Of a DNA stretch of 64,000 bases, positions 22,836-35,260 are shown piece by piece (position 1 is the first letter of the stretch; every line of letters begins with the position of its first letter). A program made the translations under genes and the position numbers. The DNA comes from Leptobrachium leishanense (Eukaryota; Chordata; Amphibia; Anura; Megophryidae). Below the pieces are notes generated by a model. It was not told where the DNA came from. It did not search any database and saw only the letters and a program-made list of their open reading frames with translations. Where the stretch lies: assembly GCA_009667805.1 (NCBI GenBank), contig CM019066.1, positions 62,001 through 126,000 of the forward strand. Direction: 5' to 3'.

Positions 22836-23901
22836 GTGTTCCCCCTGCGAGAAAGCATAAAGGCCCACTGTCTCCTGAGTAGCGTACCAGGAGTTAAGCC
22901 GCTGGTCTGTCTATGTATGTATTGTGGGGCAGGCTCCCACTGGTTGGTGAGACCACCCAAGAGGCAAGATCCTGTGCTTAGCCCTGCTGTAATCCCACAG
23001 TCAGTCCCAGTACCTGCACCTGCAGTAACTCCTAAATCAGTCAAGAAATCCAGGCCTGTTCGTGTTTCCAAGCCCTCACCCAGAAGGCCGCCGGCATCCA
23101 CTCCTGCTTCCAGCAGGCGTCGGCCCACCGAATCTCCTGTACCCATGCCCGCTGTGCCCAGGGTTACAATGTCTCTGGAGACTAGCCCTGAAGAGGAGGA
23201 TGAGCCTATAACTTCTATGGACTTTGAAACCACCTTACCTGTGGAGCAATAGCCTCCAACTCCCATGAAGGTTATGTCAATTCAGACTCCAGGGCTGACT
23301 CCCAGACAGCTCCTTCCCAGCAGTGCTGTTTCCACCACCAACCCTGTATTGCGGAAATACTCCCACACCAGAAGATCCAAGGTCCTACTGCATACAGGGT
23401 ACTTTCTCCATTCCTGATTCTGCTGCAGTCAACCTCTTCTACAACCCCACGGGACCAGAACCCCAAAACCAGGATTGTGTATATGCAACCCTAGGAACTG
23501 TTGTACGCAAGAAATACCTGGCAAGATTAAACGAGGTAATGAACAGCAGAGCAGCGGCAAGCCAGCCTATGGTTGCCACATTGACACTGACAGTGGATCC
23601 TTTCACTCCCAGCCAGCAAGAACCTCCACCATCCTCCTGGCGCTGTCTTCCATATGATCCTGGGTCTGCAGACTGGGACACCGTGGACTCTGATTGTGAG
23701 CTGCAGTTACAGACTGCTCAGCGTTCCAGGGGACCCCCAGATCAATGTACGGTGTTTGTGGGGGCTACCACCACTCCTTCCTATCTGGGACCCTGGCAGG
23801 ACTTCAGGCCACTCAGTGACTCCTCTGGTGATGAAGGACCTGGAGAAGAAATTATCAGATTAAGGACGCCGCATTGCCCCAACAAAATATTCAAGATCTA
23901 G
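22836..23901 (+). pseudogene. LTR-A Gag-like region
   Basis: Two frames: 22836-23252 (138 codons) and 23323-23901 (192 codons). The first holds a degraded zinc knuckle (CMYCGAGSH, missing the last Cys) followed by a Pro/Ser-rich segment with PVPAPA-type repeats and an acidic tail. The second has an acidic, Pro-rich composition without a domain I can name, and similar wording (YCIQGTFSIP versus YTVQGTIVIP) recurs in the frame at 36107-36478. The likely role is an RNA-binding structural protein for particles supplied by another element. Broken between the frames; the last part may already belong to the PLE that starts near 23860. Confidence 0.55.
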
Positions 23902-25209
23902 AGTTTTTGTTAGAGAAGCAATTGGTAAAAGAAACCAAAATGAAGTGGGAGGTGGCGACCTTACAAAAGTATATTAAGGATAAAATTAGTCCTAGAGGCT
24001 TGTGATTCTTTAAGTTAACAGCCTCCAATAGAGACGATCGAATCTTTATGGAAGGCTGGATCAACTTGATGGAAAGATTCGCTGCCTCCACTATGGATTA
24101 TATTATAAAATATGATCAAAACTATCTCTCAAACATGGAAGAGAAAATTGAAAACACCTTAAAAGATTTTCAGTCTGCTTGTACTGATTATGACTTTCAG
24201 TCACGAATACATAAATTGGAACAGAAACTATCAAAAATTACAGAAGAGGTGATTGCCACCAAAAAAAAGAAGTTTATCCGAGATGTAGAGGATTATAAGA
24301 ATGGGGCAGTCCACCAGAAATATAGTGAAAGGAAAGATCCTAAAACTATTAATCCAACTAGTTGGAACCCTAGAGGACAAAAAGAACAGACCCATTATAA
24401 GACTGAAAAAACTATCAATTATAGGTATGATAGATCGAATCCTAACTTGATCCTGGTTGGAAACAGGAGAACTGTTCCAAAGGGTTCTATACATCCAAAC
24501 CCTCAGGCGGATAATTAACCCAGAGATTCCTCCGTCTCTAATAATAATGTTCAAAACGGAATTTGTACTAAAAAAAAATCTACAGTAAATTACCCTTACA
24601 GGCTCCCAAACCTCCGAGAAAGGAGAATTTAAAAACAAAACATCCCTCACAAAATAAATTGGGACCCTGTGTTTCTAAAGGAGGGGATGAGATAATTCAA
24701 GATCTCCCCCCTCCACATATGGAAAAGGGATACAATCAAACCGTATGTACTCTGATTAATTTGATCTCTTCTAACCGACAGGATCCTTATTTGACAGCTT
24801 ATTCCTCTATTTTTCCTAAAAGCCCTAATGACTATCAGTGGGTCTCTAAGTGGAATCAAAATATGTCCCCTAAGAATGGGTTCCCCACTCTTGATAAATT
24901 TGATTGTCTAAGATTAGAAGGACAAGAAGAGGATTTTCAGAACAGACACTTCCAAATAGAGGTAAAGAAAAAAATTCCACTTGAACCCGTCACATTTATG
25001 GAAGGAAAATCCCTGGGAAAAAGATATTTACGCCAAATAGAAGGGGATCCAGAGGTAGGGGGACCAGCAAGAAAAGAAAGGAGAGAAGCTCAATGAAATC
25101 CAATGGTATCTTCAATCTCACTGAAAAAATCCTGACCAAAGATGAAGAGAATGTTTTAAATAAAGGGTTAAAGTTTGCTCCAATGACGAAACTCAATAAA
25201 TTTGATGTA

Positions 25210-26858
25210 CAGTCAGGTCCATAAATATTGGGACATCGACACAATTCTAACATCTTTGGCTCTATACACCACCACAATGGAGTTGGAATGAAAAAAACAC
25301 AATGTGCTTTAACTGTAGACTGTCAGCTTTAATTTGAGGGTATGTACATGCAACTCAGGTAAACGGTGTAGGACTTACAGCAGTTTGCAGATGTGCCTCC
25401 CACTTGTTAAGGGACCAAAGGTAATGGGACAGAATAATAATCATAAATCAAACTTTCCCTTCTTAATACTTGGTTGCAAATCCTTTGCAGTAAATCACAG
25501 CCTAAAGTCTGGTACGCATAGACATCACCAGACGCTGGGTTTCATCCCTGGTGATGCACTCCCAGGCCTCTGCTGCAACTGTCTTCAGTTCCTGCTTGTT
25601 CTTGGGGCATTTTCCCTTCAGTTTTGTCTTCAGCAAGTGAAATGCATGCTCAATGGGATTCAGGTCAGGTGATTGACTTGGCCATTGCATAACATTCCAC
25701 TTCTGTCCCTCCAAAAACTCTTTGGTTGCTTTTGCAGTATGCTTTGGGTCATTGTCCATCTGCACTGTGAAGCTCCGTCCAATGAGTTCTGCAGCATTTG
25801 GCTGAATGTGAGCAGATAATATTGCCTGAAACACTTCATAATTCATCCTGCTGCTTTTGTCAGCAGTCACATCATCAATAAATACAAGAGAACCAGTTCC
25901 ATTGGCAGCCATACATGCCCACGCCATGACACTACCACCACCATGCTTCACTGATGAGGTGGTATGCTTAGGATCATGAGCAGTTCCTTTCCTTCTCCAT
26001 ACTCTTCTCTTCACATCACTCTGGTACAAGTTGATCTTGGTCTCATCTGTCCATAGGATCTTGTTCCAGAACTGTGAAGGCTTTGTTAGGTGTTGTTTGG
26101 CAAACTCTAATCTGGCCTTCCTGTTTTTGAGGCTCACCAATGGTTTACATCTTGTGGTGAACCCTCTGTATTTACTCTGGTGAAGTCTTCTCTTGATTGT
26201 TGACTTTGACACACATACACCTACCTCCTAGAGAGTGTTCTTGATCTGGCCAACTGTTGTGAAGGGAGTTTTCTTCACCAGGGAAAGAATTCTTCATTCA
26301 TCCACCACAGCTGTTTTCTGTGGTCTCCCGGGTCTTTTGGTGTTGCTGAGCTCACCGGTGCGTTCCTTCTTTTTGAGAATGTTCCAAACAGTTGTTTTGG
26401 CCACACCTAATGTTCTTGCTATCTCTTTGATGGGTTTGTTTTGTTTCTTCAGCCTAATGATGGCTTGCTTCACTTATAGTGAAGGCTCTTTGGATCTCAT
26501 CTTGAGAGTTGACAGCAACAGATTCCAAATGCAAATAGCACACTTGAAATGAACTCTGGGCCTTTTATTTGCACATTGTAATTGGGGTAATGAGGGAATA
26601 TCACACACCTGGCCATGGAACAGCTGAGAAGCCAATTGTCCCATTACTTTTGGTCCCTTAACAAGTGGGAGGCACATCTGCAAACTGCTGTGAATCCTAC
26701 ACCGTTCACCTGAGTTGGCTGTACATACCCTCAAATTAAAGCTGACAATCTGCAGTTAAAGCACATTGTGTTTGTTTCCTTCAAACTCTATTGTGGTGGT
26801 GTATAGAGTCAAAGATGTTAGAATTGTGTCAATGTCCCAATATTTCTGGACCTGACTG
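25210..26858 (-). mobile_element. Tc1/mariner element B
   Basis: Ends CAGTCAGGTCCATAAATATT and its reverse complement, TA on each side (25208-25209, 26859-26860), with long inverted repeats of about 230 bp containing an inner copy of the motif around 'ccaaaggtaatgggaca' / 'tgtcccattacttttgg'. Inserted in PLE 2. Confidence 0.95.
25502..26500 (-). pseudogene. Tc1 transposase B, three in-frame stops
   Basis: Minus-strand frame from ATG at 26498-26500 to TAG at 25502-25504. The reading frame is otherwise continuous. In-frame stops fall near 26474-26476 (TAA, eight codons in), near 26294 (TGA) and near 26230 (TAG). After these, 25502-26212 is open. Domains: N-terminal HTH with KTTVWNIL, the GRPRK-like GRPQK linker, then DDE residues in WTDETKIN, QMDNDPKHT and SPDLNPIEH. 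The catalytic triad is intact but no full protein can be made. Confidence 0.9.
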
Positions 26859-27138
26859 TATATCTTGATCTACAGCGCTTCCAACGGAAGTTATGTTTTA
26901 AAAAAGTTTTTTAAAAAAATTCCGTCGAGAAAATAGCCGTACAAGATTCTATTACTCACACAGATCTAAGAGCCAAATCCACCTTCTATCCTAAAAATCT
27001 AATTTTGTCAGAAATGAGGGCATTTGAACATTTGGTGATGTCTGAAATTGAAGACATGGAGAAACAGAAAATCAAATATAACCTTACAAAAAAAGAAAAA
27101 CAAGCCCTAATCAATCTTAGAGAAGATCCAAACCTGAT

Positions 27139-28112
27139 TGTCACGGATCCCCCTGATAATCAACAGTGTGGTCCCTTTACGCAGACCGCTCTCTACCCTT
27201 CCGATCCTTGAATGGTCGGTGATACTAAACAGACAAATAACCAGACAGTATATGAATAAGGGGTAACACCAGACAGAGGTAAGGAATAGGGTATTGTCAC
27301 GAATCTTTCTGACTGCTAAGATATAAATCTCTTTATGCAACTCCCTTTCTACTCTTCCGATCCTTGAATGGTCGGTAAAGCTATAAAGGCAACGAAACAG
27401 GTAACAGACAAAGAAAGGAAATACCAGACAGGGGTACAGACCAGATCACAAGTCCTCCCTAGGACTTTAGTAATAGCAGAGGTAGGCTGATGTGTGCTTA
27501 GGATGCCACACAACTGACCTCGGTACCAACGTTAAGGGCAGAACCTAGAACAGAGTATATGCAAACGCCAGGAGTCATACACAGAGGGGTACGTTTGCCA
27601 ATGCCAGGAGTCATACACAAGGAGGTTCGTTTGCCAATGCCAGGGGTCGATACACAGGAGGGTTCGTTTGCCAATGCCAGGGGTCGGTACACAGGAGGGT
27701 TCGTTTGCCAATGCCAGGGGTCGGTACACAGGAGGGTTCGTTTGCCAATGCCAGGGGTCGGTACACAGGAGGGTTCGTTTGCCAATGCCAGGGGTCGGTA
27801 CACAGGAGGGTTCGTTTGCCAATGCCAGGGGTCGGTACACAGGAGGGTTCGTTTGCCAATGCCAGGGGTCAATACACAAGAGGACACGTTCAGGAAAATA
27901 ACACAAGAGCTCTGCGGGATGTGAATACCACGTCAGGGCACCGGTGTATGGGAGAGACTGGGATTTAAACCCGGCGGGTCCGCGTCACAGCGCCAGGCCC
28001 CGCCCCTCGGCGTCCCACGTGAGCGGGCCCGGAAGCGCTTACATTCGGCGCCTGGCCAGCGAGCAGCGAGGAAGCTGCTGCCAGGCGCCCCATCCCCTGG
28101 ATCCCCGTGACA
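27139..28112 (-). repeat. Gypsy LTR (3' LTR on the coding strand)
   Basis: 974 bp. Contains a 37-bp minisatellite (about 27565-27885). The pol frame runs about 74 bp into it before its stop at 28039. Confidence 0.95.
27565..27885. repeat. 37-bp minisatellite in the gypsy LTR
   Basis: About 8-9 units of roughly gttcgtttgccaatgccagg + ggtcggtacacaggagg. Present in the same place and copy number in the other LTR (32871-33190), so it predates this insertion. The frames it opens on both strands are not genes. Confidence 0.95.
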
Positions 28113-29916
28113 GAACCCCCCCTCCAGGGGCGGCCACTGGACGACCCCCAGGGGCACGGGGGTGTGCGGAATAGAAGGCCCTCACCAGCCTAGGAGCATG
28201 GACTTCCGCAGCCGGTACCCAAGAACGATCCTCTGGGCCGTACCCCACCCAATCCACCAAATACTGCAAGGACCCCCTAGACAGCCTGGCACCCAGAATG
28301 GCCTTAACTTCGAATTCCTCCTCGCCCTCCACAGAGACAGGAGGCGGTGGAGCATGGACTTTGGTGTACCGGTTACATAACAGTGGCTTCAAAAGGTTTA
28401 CATGGAACACATTGTGTATTTTAAAATGGGGGGGTAACGCCAAAGCATAGGAGACAGGGTTGAGTCGCCGTAGAATCTTATAGGGGCCGATATACCTAGG
28501 AGCCAACTTCATGGAAGGCACTAAGAGCTTAATGTTACGTGAAGACAGCCAAACCCTGTCTCCAACTTGATACACAGGTGCCTGCCTCCTGTGTCTGTCG
28601 GCCTTAGTTTTCTGAATGGTACTACTTTCCTCCAGTGCCCGTCTCACTCTTCCCCAAGTCTCCTTCAATGATGCCAGTTGTTTATCTAAAGCAGGAATCG
28701 TGGAATCAGGAAACATGGCGGGGAGCACGGGAGGATCAAAGCCATAAACAGTAAAGAAAGGAGAATGACCTGAGGATTCACTCACTGCGCTGTTAATAGC
28801 ATATTCTGCCCACGGTAGCAGATCTGACCAGTTATCTTGCTGTTCTGAGATGAAGCACCTGAGATATTTCTCTACGTTTTGGTTTGCTCGTTCTGCTGCT
28901 CCATTGGTCTGCGGGTGATAAGCCGAAGAGAAAGAGAGGTCTATCCCCACGTTCTTACAAAATCCCCTCCAGAATCCGGAGATGAATTGGGTCCCCCTAT
29001 CAGAGACTATCTCCTGAGGGACACCGTGAATGCGGACCACATTGGCAATGAATATGGGCACCAGTTCAGCTGCCGAAGGTAGTTTCTGAAGAGGAACATA
29101 GTGACCCATCTTGGAAAATCGATCTATGATCGTAAGTATCACTGTATTCCCTCTTGACTCAGGTAGCTCTACTATAAAATCCATGGCTATATGTGACCAG
29201 GGTCGTTCGGGGATCGGCAAAGGCTGGAGTAAGCCAATGGGTGCTGTCTTGGGACTTTTCTGCCTTGTGCACACTTCGCACACGGCAATGTAATCTTTGA
29301 CGTCTCGGCGCAACGTGGGCCACCAGAGGAGTTTACTGATACTAGACACAGTCTTGGTGATACCCATATGCCCGGAAGTTTTATTGTCATGATAGATGCT
29401 GAGTACCTCTTCTCTTTCGTTCTCAGGTACAAAGAGTCTCGCGGGAGGTTTTCCCCCAGGAGCTGCACCCTGGACGGTCTGCAACCTTTTCATTAGAGGA
29501 GACGAAACACTAATCGTGGTAGCGGCTATAATCCTCTCCTGGGGAACAATGGGATGCTGATCTTGGATATTATGTTCATAAGACTCATATTGTCTCGACA
29601 ATGCGTCTGCTTTAATGTTTCTGGACCCAGGTCTATAGGTAAGCACGTAATTAAAACTTGAAAGAAACAATGACCATCTCGCTTGTCTGGAGTTTAAACG
29701 TTTGGCATCTCCAATGTACGTGAGATTCTTATGGTCGGTTATGATAACAATGGGGTCCTTAGACCCTTCTAATAAGTATCTCCATTCTGCCAAGGCCGCG
29801 ATGACTGCTAATAACTCTCTATTTCCAATGTCATAGTTCTTCTCTGCTGGAGACAACTTTCGAGAATAGAAGCCGCATGGATGCAAGGGTTTGTCAGGAG
29901 CCTCCCTTTGGGACAA
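28039..29916 (-). pseudogene. Gypsy Pol: RNase H - integrase - chromodomain
   Basis: Open for 625 codons as the C-terminal part of Pol; it has no start of its own because it continues the upstream polyprotein. Order: RNase H (YDIGNRELLAV and TDHKNLTYI near the start), HHCC zinc region (GHMGI...CEVCTRQK), integrase core with Asp in MDFIVELP, Asp in VSDRGTQF and Glu in NGAAERANQ, then a C-terminal chromodomain (YLVDWVGYG..DRSWVP). The chromodomain places it among chromoviruses, which target chromatin. This part looks intact, but the upstream breaks uncouple it. Confidence 0.9.
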
Positions 29917-32430
29917 GACTGCACCAAGGCCTAGTTCGGGGCGTCAACTTCTACTTGGAAAGGCAGAGCCGGATCTGGATGCCGGAGAACAGGGGCAGTA
30001 GTAAAGGCTTGCTTTAGTGTCTCAAAGGCTTGAGTGGCTTGAGGTGTCCATTTCTGATTTCCCACCCCTTTCTTTGTCATAGCCGTGAGAGGGGCCACCA
30101 AGGCCGAAAAATCTTTAATGAACCTTCTGTAATAATTCGTAAACCCCAGAAACCTCTGAATGGCTTTAAGTCCTTGGGGTAGAGGCCAGTCGAGAATAGC
30201 TGAGAGCTTCTTAGGGTCCATTTGAAACCCTCCAGGGTTATAATATAACCAAGGAATTGCACGGTTACTATGTCGAATAGACATTTTTCTAGCTTACAGT
30301 ACAATCCAGCCTTCAATAGTTTAGTCAAGACTTGTTTTACGTGGACATGATGAGTGTCCACATCAGGAGAGTATATCAGGATATCATCCAGATATACTAT
30401 GACGAATTCTTGCAGAAATTCCCTTAGAGTGTCATTTATCAGGTCCTGAAAGACGGCTGGCGCATTACATAACCCAAAAGGCATCACCAGGTATTCGTAA
30501 TGCCCGCTACGTGTATTAAAAGCCGTTTTCCATTCGTCTCCCTTTTTAACCCTGACCAGGTTGTACGCTCCGCGTAAATCAAGCTTAGTATAGACACGAG
30601 CCCCTTTCAATCGGTCAAACAATTCTGTTATGAGAGGTATGGGATATGCATTTCTTATAGTGATCCTATTTAAACCCCTATAGTCGATGCAAGGTCGCAG
30701 ATCTCCCTCTTTCTTGGAAACAAAGAAGAAACCTGCTCCTGCTGGAGAGGAGGACCGTCTAATGAATCCTCGTTCCAGATTCTCCCTTATATATTCCTCC
30801 ATAATGTCGTTCTCCCTTTGTGACAAAGGGTATACGTGACCCCTAGGAGGCATCGTACCGGGGAGCAAGTCAATAGCACAGTCATATGGACGATGTGGTG
30901 GTAGAACCTCAGTCCTGGCTTTAGAGAATACCTCCTTCAATGCCCTGTAACATTCAGGGACCTCTGTGGACAAAGGAGGGGCTGTGGCAATATTGAGGCT
31001 ACCAATCACATTAACTGTGCCTAGGCACTTGAACTGACAACTCTGACCCCAACATTTTATGTCTCTCTGGACCCAATCGACTACTGGGTTGTGCTCTATT
31101 AGCCATGGAAACCCAAGGACGATAGGACATGAGGGTGATTCAATGATTTGAAATCTTATTGTCTCTTGGTGCAAAACTCCTATTTTAATACATACATCGA
31201 CTGTGTCGTGAGTGATATGTGGACATGACAGGGGGTTACCATCTATGGCCTCCACCCTTAGAGGCCTTTCTCTGAGAACTAGTGGTATGAGGCTTTTGGC
31301 AGCAAAATTCTTATCCATAAAATTGCCTGAGGCCCCAGAGTCCAAAAACGCCTCAGTCTTGAGGTGAACCCCCCCGCAGGATAGGGAGACCGGTAACAGA
31401 ATCCTGGATTTTTTTTTGTCATTATCCACACAGGAGGCACACAGAGAACCGACAACCTGGGTGTCTCCTGTTCTGAATCCCCTTCTGCTATGTTCAACTC
31501 TGCCAACCCTGGGTCTCTGAGGACATTGAAGGCGGAAGTGATCTGCCCCTGCACAATAAAAGCAGAGCCCCTTTTCTTTTCTGTGAGCTTTTTCTGCTTC
31601 TGAAATACCAGTCCTCCCTATTTGCATGGGTTCAACAACCGGTAAATCTGTTTTTACATTCTCCGAACCACCTGATGTACTGGGGTGTCTGGGTAACGAG
31701 GGTAAAGGAGGCAAGACCCTTCTGGGTCTATCTCTGGGGTGTCTCCTTTCCCTGATTTGATCGTCCATGGCTATACAGAAATCTATCAGGTGGTCCAGAC
31801 TTTCTGGTAATTTTAAGGGAGCCAGTTCAAACATAAAAGCCTCGTTCAAGCCTTCGGTAAAGGCTAAGGTTAAAACGTCGTTCGGCCAAAGTACTTCAGA
31901 AACCAATGTCTTAAACTCTATGGCATAATCGGCAACCCTCTTATTTCCTTGTTTGATATGAAACAAGGACCTACCCGCATTGGTAGCCCTTCTAGAGGGA
32001 TCAAAGGTACGTTTTAACTCAGAGGTGAAACCCTCATAGTCATAAATGATGGGTTTCTTATTTTCCCACAACGGCGTAGCCCACAATAAAGCTTTTTCTG
32101 TTAAATGATTAATCAGATATCCTACTTTGGCTTTATCAGACATACAAGAACCTGGATTGTTCTCAAACAGAATCTCGAGTTGAGTCAAAAACCCCCGACA
32201 TAGGCTTGGTGTACCATCGTAGCGTAGGGGTGCTTTCATACTCAGCCTATGTCCTTCAGGGGGGACCGGACTGACCCTAGGTAACACTGGATCTGGAGGG
32301 TTGTGGTACCTGTATTGGACCGATTTAACAGGGTTTGCAGAGCGAGAGAAATCTGGTCCATCCTATGGTCCTGTTCCTCTTGTCTGGCTGCGATACGTGC
32401 CAGCTGGTTAGAGAGGTCTGCGGGATCCAT
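29917..32430 (-). pseudogene. Gypsy Gag - protease - reverse transcriptase, frameshifted
   Basis: Gag begins at ATG 32428-32430 (MDPADLSNQ). A frame change near 32290 leads into the long frame 30077-32287, which holds the capsid-like region, zinc knuckle CFYCAGADHFRLQC, protease active site DSGASGNF and RT with YLDDILIYS. A further shift near 30220-30240 moves into the frame of 29931-30284 (RT thumb/connection), and another near 29930 leads into the RNase H frame. All catalytic motifs are present, but three frame changes separate them. With LTRs almost identical, some shifts could be very recent or sequencing indels. Confidence 0.85.
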
Positions 32431-32444
32431 TGGCCCTGACGTAA

Positions 32445-33418
32445 TGTCACGGATCCCCCTGATAATCAACAGTGTGGTCCCTTTACGCAGACCGCTCTCT
32501 ACCCTTCCGATCCTTGAATGGTCGGTGATACTAAACAGACAAATAACCAGACAGTATATGAATAAGGGGTAACACCAGACAGAGGTATGGAATAGGGTAT
32601 TGTCACGAATCTTTCTGACTGCTAAGATATAAATCTCTTTATGCAACTCCCTTTCTACTCTTCCGATCCTTGAATGGTCGGTAAAGCTATAAAGGCAACG
32701 AAACAGGTAACAGACAAGAAAGGGAAATACCAGACAGGGGTACAGACCAGATCACAAGTCCTCCCTAGGACTTTAGTAATAGCAGAGGTAGGCTGATGTG
32801 TGCTTAGGATGCCACACAAACTGACCTCGGTACCAACGTTAAGGCAGAACCTAGAACAGAGTATATGCAAACGCCAGGAGTCATACACAGAGGGGTACGT
32901 TTGCCAATGCCAGGAGTCATACACAAGGAGGTTCGTTTGCCAATGCCAGGGGTCGATACACAGGAGGGTTCGTTTGCCAATGCCAGGGGTCGGTACACAG
33001 GAGGGTTCGTTTGCCAATGCCAGGGGTCGGTACACAGGAGGGTTCGTTTGCCAATGCCAGGGGTCGGTACACAGGAGGGTTCGTTTGCCAATGCCAGGGG
33101 TCGGTACACAGGAGGGTTCGTTTGCCAATGCCAGGGGTCGGTACACAGGAGGGTTCGTTTGCCAATGCCAGGGGTCAATACACAAGAGGACACGTTCAGG
33201 AAAATAACACAAGAGCTCTGCGGGATGTGAATACCACGTCAGGGCACCGGTGTATGGGAGAGACTGGGATTTAAACCCGGCGGGTCCGCGTCACAGCGCC
33301 AGGCCCCGCCCCTCGGCGTCCCACGTGAGCGGGCCCGGAAGCGCTTACATTCGGCGCCTGGCCAGCGAGCAGCGAGGAAGCTGCTGCCAGGCGCCCCATC
33401 CCCTGGATCCCCGTGACA
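32445..33418 (-). repeat. Gypsy LTR (5' LTR on the coding strand)
   Basis: 974 bp, nearly identical to 27139-28112; carries the same 37-bp minisatellite at about 32871-33190. Differences are mostly single-base indels in short homopolymers. Confidence 0.95.
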
Positions 33419-35260
33419 CTGATAATAAAACCAGCTGACAAAGGGGGGGGGTAGTTCTAGTGTCAACCGAGAACTATAATCGGGATGTATATCGATTACT
33501 AGGGGATACGTCAACGTATGAAAAACTAAAAAAAGATCCAAGTAATGAGATCTCCAAAGAATGCGAACAACTACTCAAAAAGGGTTACGAGCAAGTCATT
33601 TTAAACGACCAAGAGTATAAATATTTGAATAAAAATTATCCAAAACTTCCAGAAATGTATATACTAACAAAAATACATAAGGACTCTACAAATCCCCCGG
33701 GTCGCCCGATTATATTGGGCGTAGACTGAATTACTAGCTGTTTGTCCCAGTACAACGATTTACTACTACAACCGATAGTACAGAAAACACCATCTTACTT
33801 AAAAGATGGTATTCATCTTTTACGAGATTTGGAAAATATAAAATGGGATCCTTGTTTTTTGTTGGTCACCTGCGATGTTCGATCACTTTATACGATTATC
33901 CCCCACAATAGAGGATGTATAGCAGCTAAAAAATTGTTGAGGGAAGCAGATCTATATGATCCGGCTCAGGTGGATTTTGCAATACAGGGCATAGAATTTA
34001 TACTTCCACATAATTTTTTTCAATTTGAAGATCAATTCTATTTACAAAAGACAGGTATTACGATGGGCACCAGGTTCGCGCCCTGTTATGCTAACCTTTT
34101 TATGGCGGATTGGGAATCCCAGTTCATGATGGGTCTGTCTATCGACGGTACATAGATGATTTATTCTTTATTTGGAGAGGCACAAGTACAAGCTTAGAGG
34201 AATTTCATCAACACCTAAATAACAACGATTGGGGTATACAACTAGATCTAAATTATAGTCCTCTGGAGATTAATTACTTGGACCTCACCCTCTATATAGA
34301 GGATGGGATTATCAAGTCAAAAACATATTTTAAACCCGTGGATACCAACAATTATATTGAATACCAAAACTGTCACTCCAAAGTCTGGTTAAAGAGTGTA
34401 CTCAAGAGTCAGTTTATGAGGTTAAAACGTAACTGTACTGATGAAAAGGTCTTCATTACCCAAGCCAGTAAAATGAAAGAGCATTTCTCTGAGAGAAAGG
34501 ATATAATACTTACCATCTGGATGACACTTTGGAAGAAGTGAAGAACAAAGAAAGAAAAGATATGTTAATTGCTAATAAGAAAAATGGAGGTTTCACTAAT
34601 ACTGTCCCATGTATTGCAAACTTCAATGCTCAAACAGGATTGATAAAGAAAGCAATTCAATAATATTGGCCAGCTTTGAAGAGAGATACAACATTGAAAA
34701 CCATTATAGCAGAACAGCCTATTATTATCAACAGAGGAGCAAAGAATTTATAACAGACATTAGTATGTGCCAGTAAGAAAAGAACACAGAAAAACATGTT
34801 CAATGAAAAAGAAGATTTTTATGGTTGTGGAGGATGTGGAACGTGTAAAAATATGAAATTACCCAAAAGACATATAGAAGAATATCCATTGGATAAGTTA
34901 TTTAAGATTAGAGGGGTACTTACCTGTTATTCCAAGAATGTTGTGTATGCAATCATCTGTCCATGTAATTTAGCTTACATAGGGAGAACCATCAGACCAC
35001 TGCATATTAGGATAGCTGAACATATAAGGAACATTAAAAGAGGATATGAAAAGCACTCCCTATCATCCCATTTGAAGGAAAAACACAATTGTTCCATAGG
35101 AGAAACATTTTTTTCTAGCTCTCAAACAAATAAAAAGAAATTGGAGTGGGGAAAATTTCATCCAAAAGTTAAATAAGGAGGAAATAAAACTTATTTTTAT
35201 GCTAGGCACTTTAATCCCTAAAGGGTTAAACAAAGACTTTGAACTGTAAAAGTTTTTTAT

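Larger units (their letters stand above)
27139..33418 (-). mobile_element. Ty3/gypsy chromovirus, full length (6280 bp)
   Basis: Two 974-bp LTRs (27139-28112 and 32445-33418) with TGTCACGG...GTGACA ends and exact CTGAT duplications (27134-27138 and 33419-33423). The coding strand is minus. A polypurine tract (GGAGGGGGG on the minus strand) abuts the left LTR near 28113-28135. The leader after the right LTR is only ~14 nt before the gag ATG, and no TGG-type tRNA primer site is visible. The LTRs differ at only about half a dozen positions by eye, so the insertion is young. It sits in PLE 2. Confidence 0.95.
23860..35260 (+). pseudogene. Penelope-like element 2, interrupted and frameshifted
   Basis: Pieces: about 23860-25209, 26859-27138 and 33419-35260, split by Tc1-B and a gypsy element. 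The N-terminal part (24048-24518 and neighbours) is a charged, coiled-coil-like region typical of longer PLE proteins, with a stop near 24002. The second piece ends LREDPNLI at the gypsy insertion, and the RPADKGG-type motif continues after it. The RT shows CDVRSLYTIIP, TGITMGTRFAPCYAN and, in a new frame from about 34131, YRRYIDDLFFIW (Asp pair). The C-terminal frame 34796-35176 has GCGGCGTC and GIY-YIG core VVYAI...AYIGRT. Disablements: TGA at 33727-33729, a frameshift near 34140, and stops near 34540 and in 34560-34795. Dead copy, different subfamily from PLE 1 and PLE 3. Confidence 0.85.

Noticed and set aside
22418..23266. 282-codon minus-strand frame
   Set aside because: Antisense of the solo LTR and LTR-A gag region; Gly-rich composition arises from Pro-rich coding on the plus strand.
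27498..27968. Possible CRISPR array (regular ~37-bp units)
   Set aside because: Units are contiguous near-identical copies with no unique spacers, lie in both LTRs of a retrotransposon, and the genome is eukaryotic.
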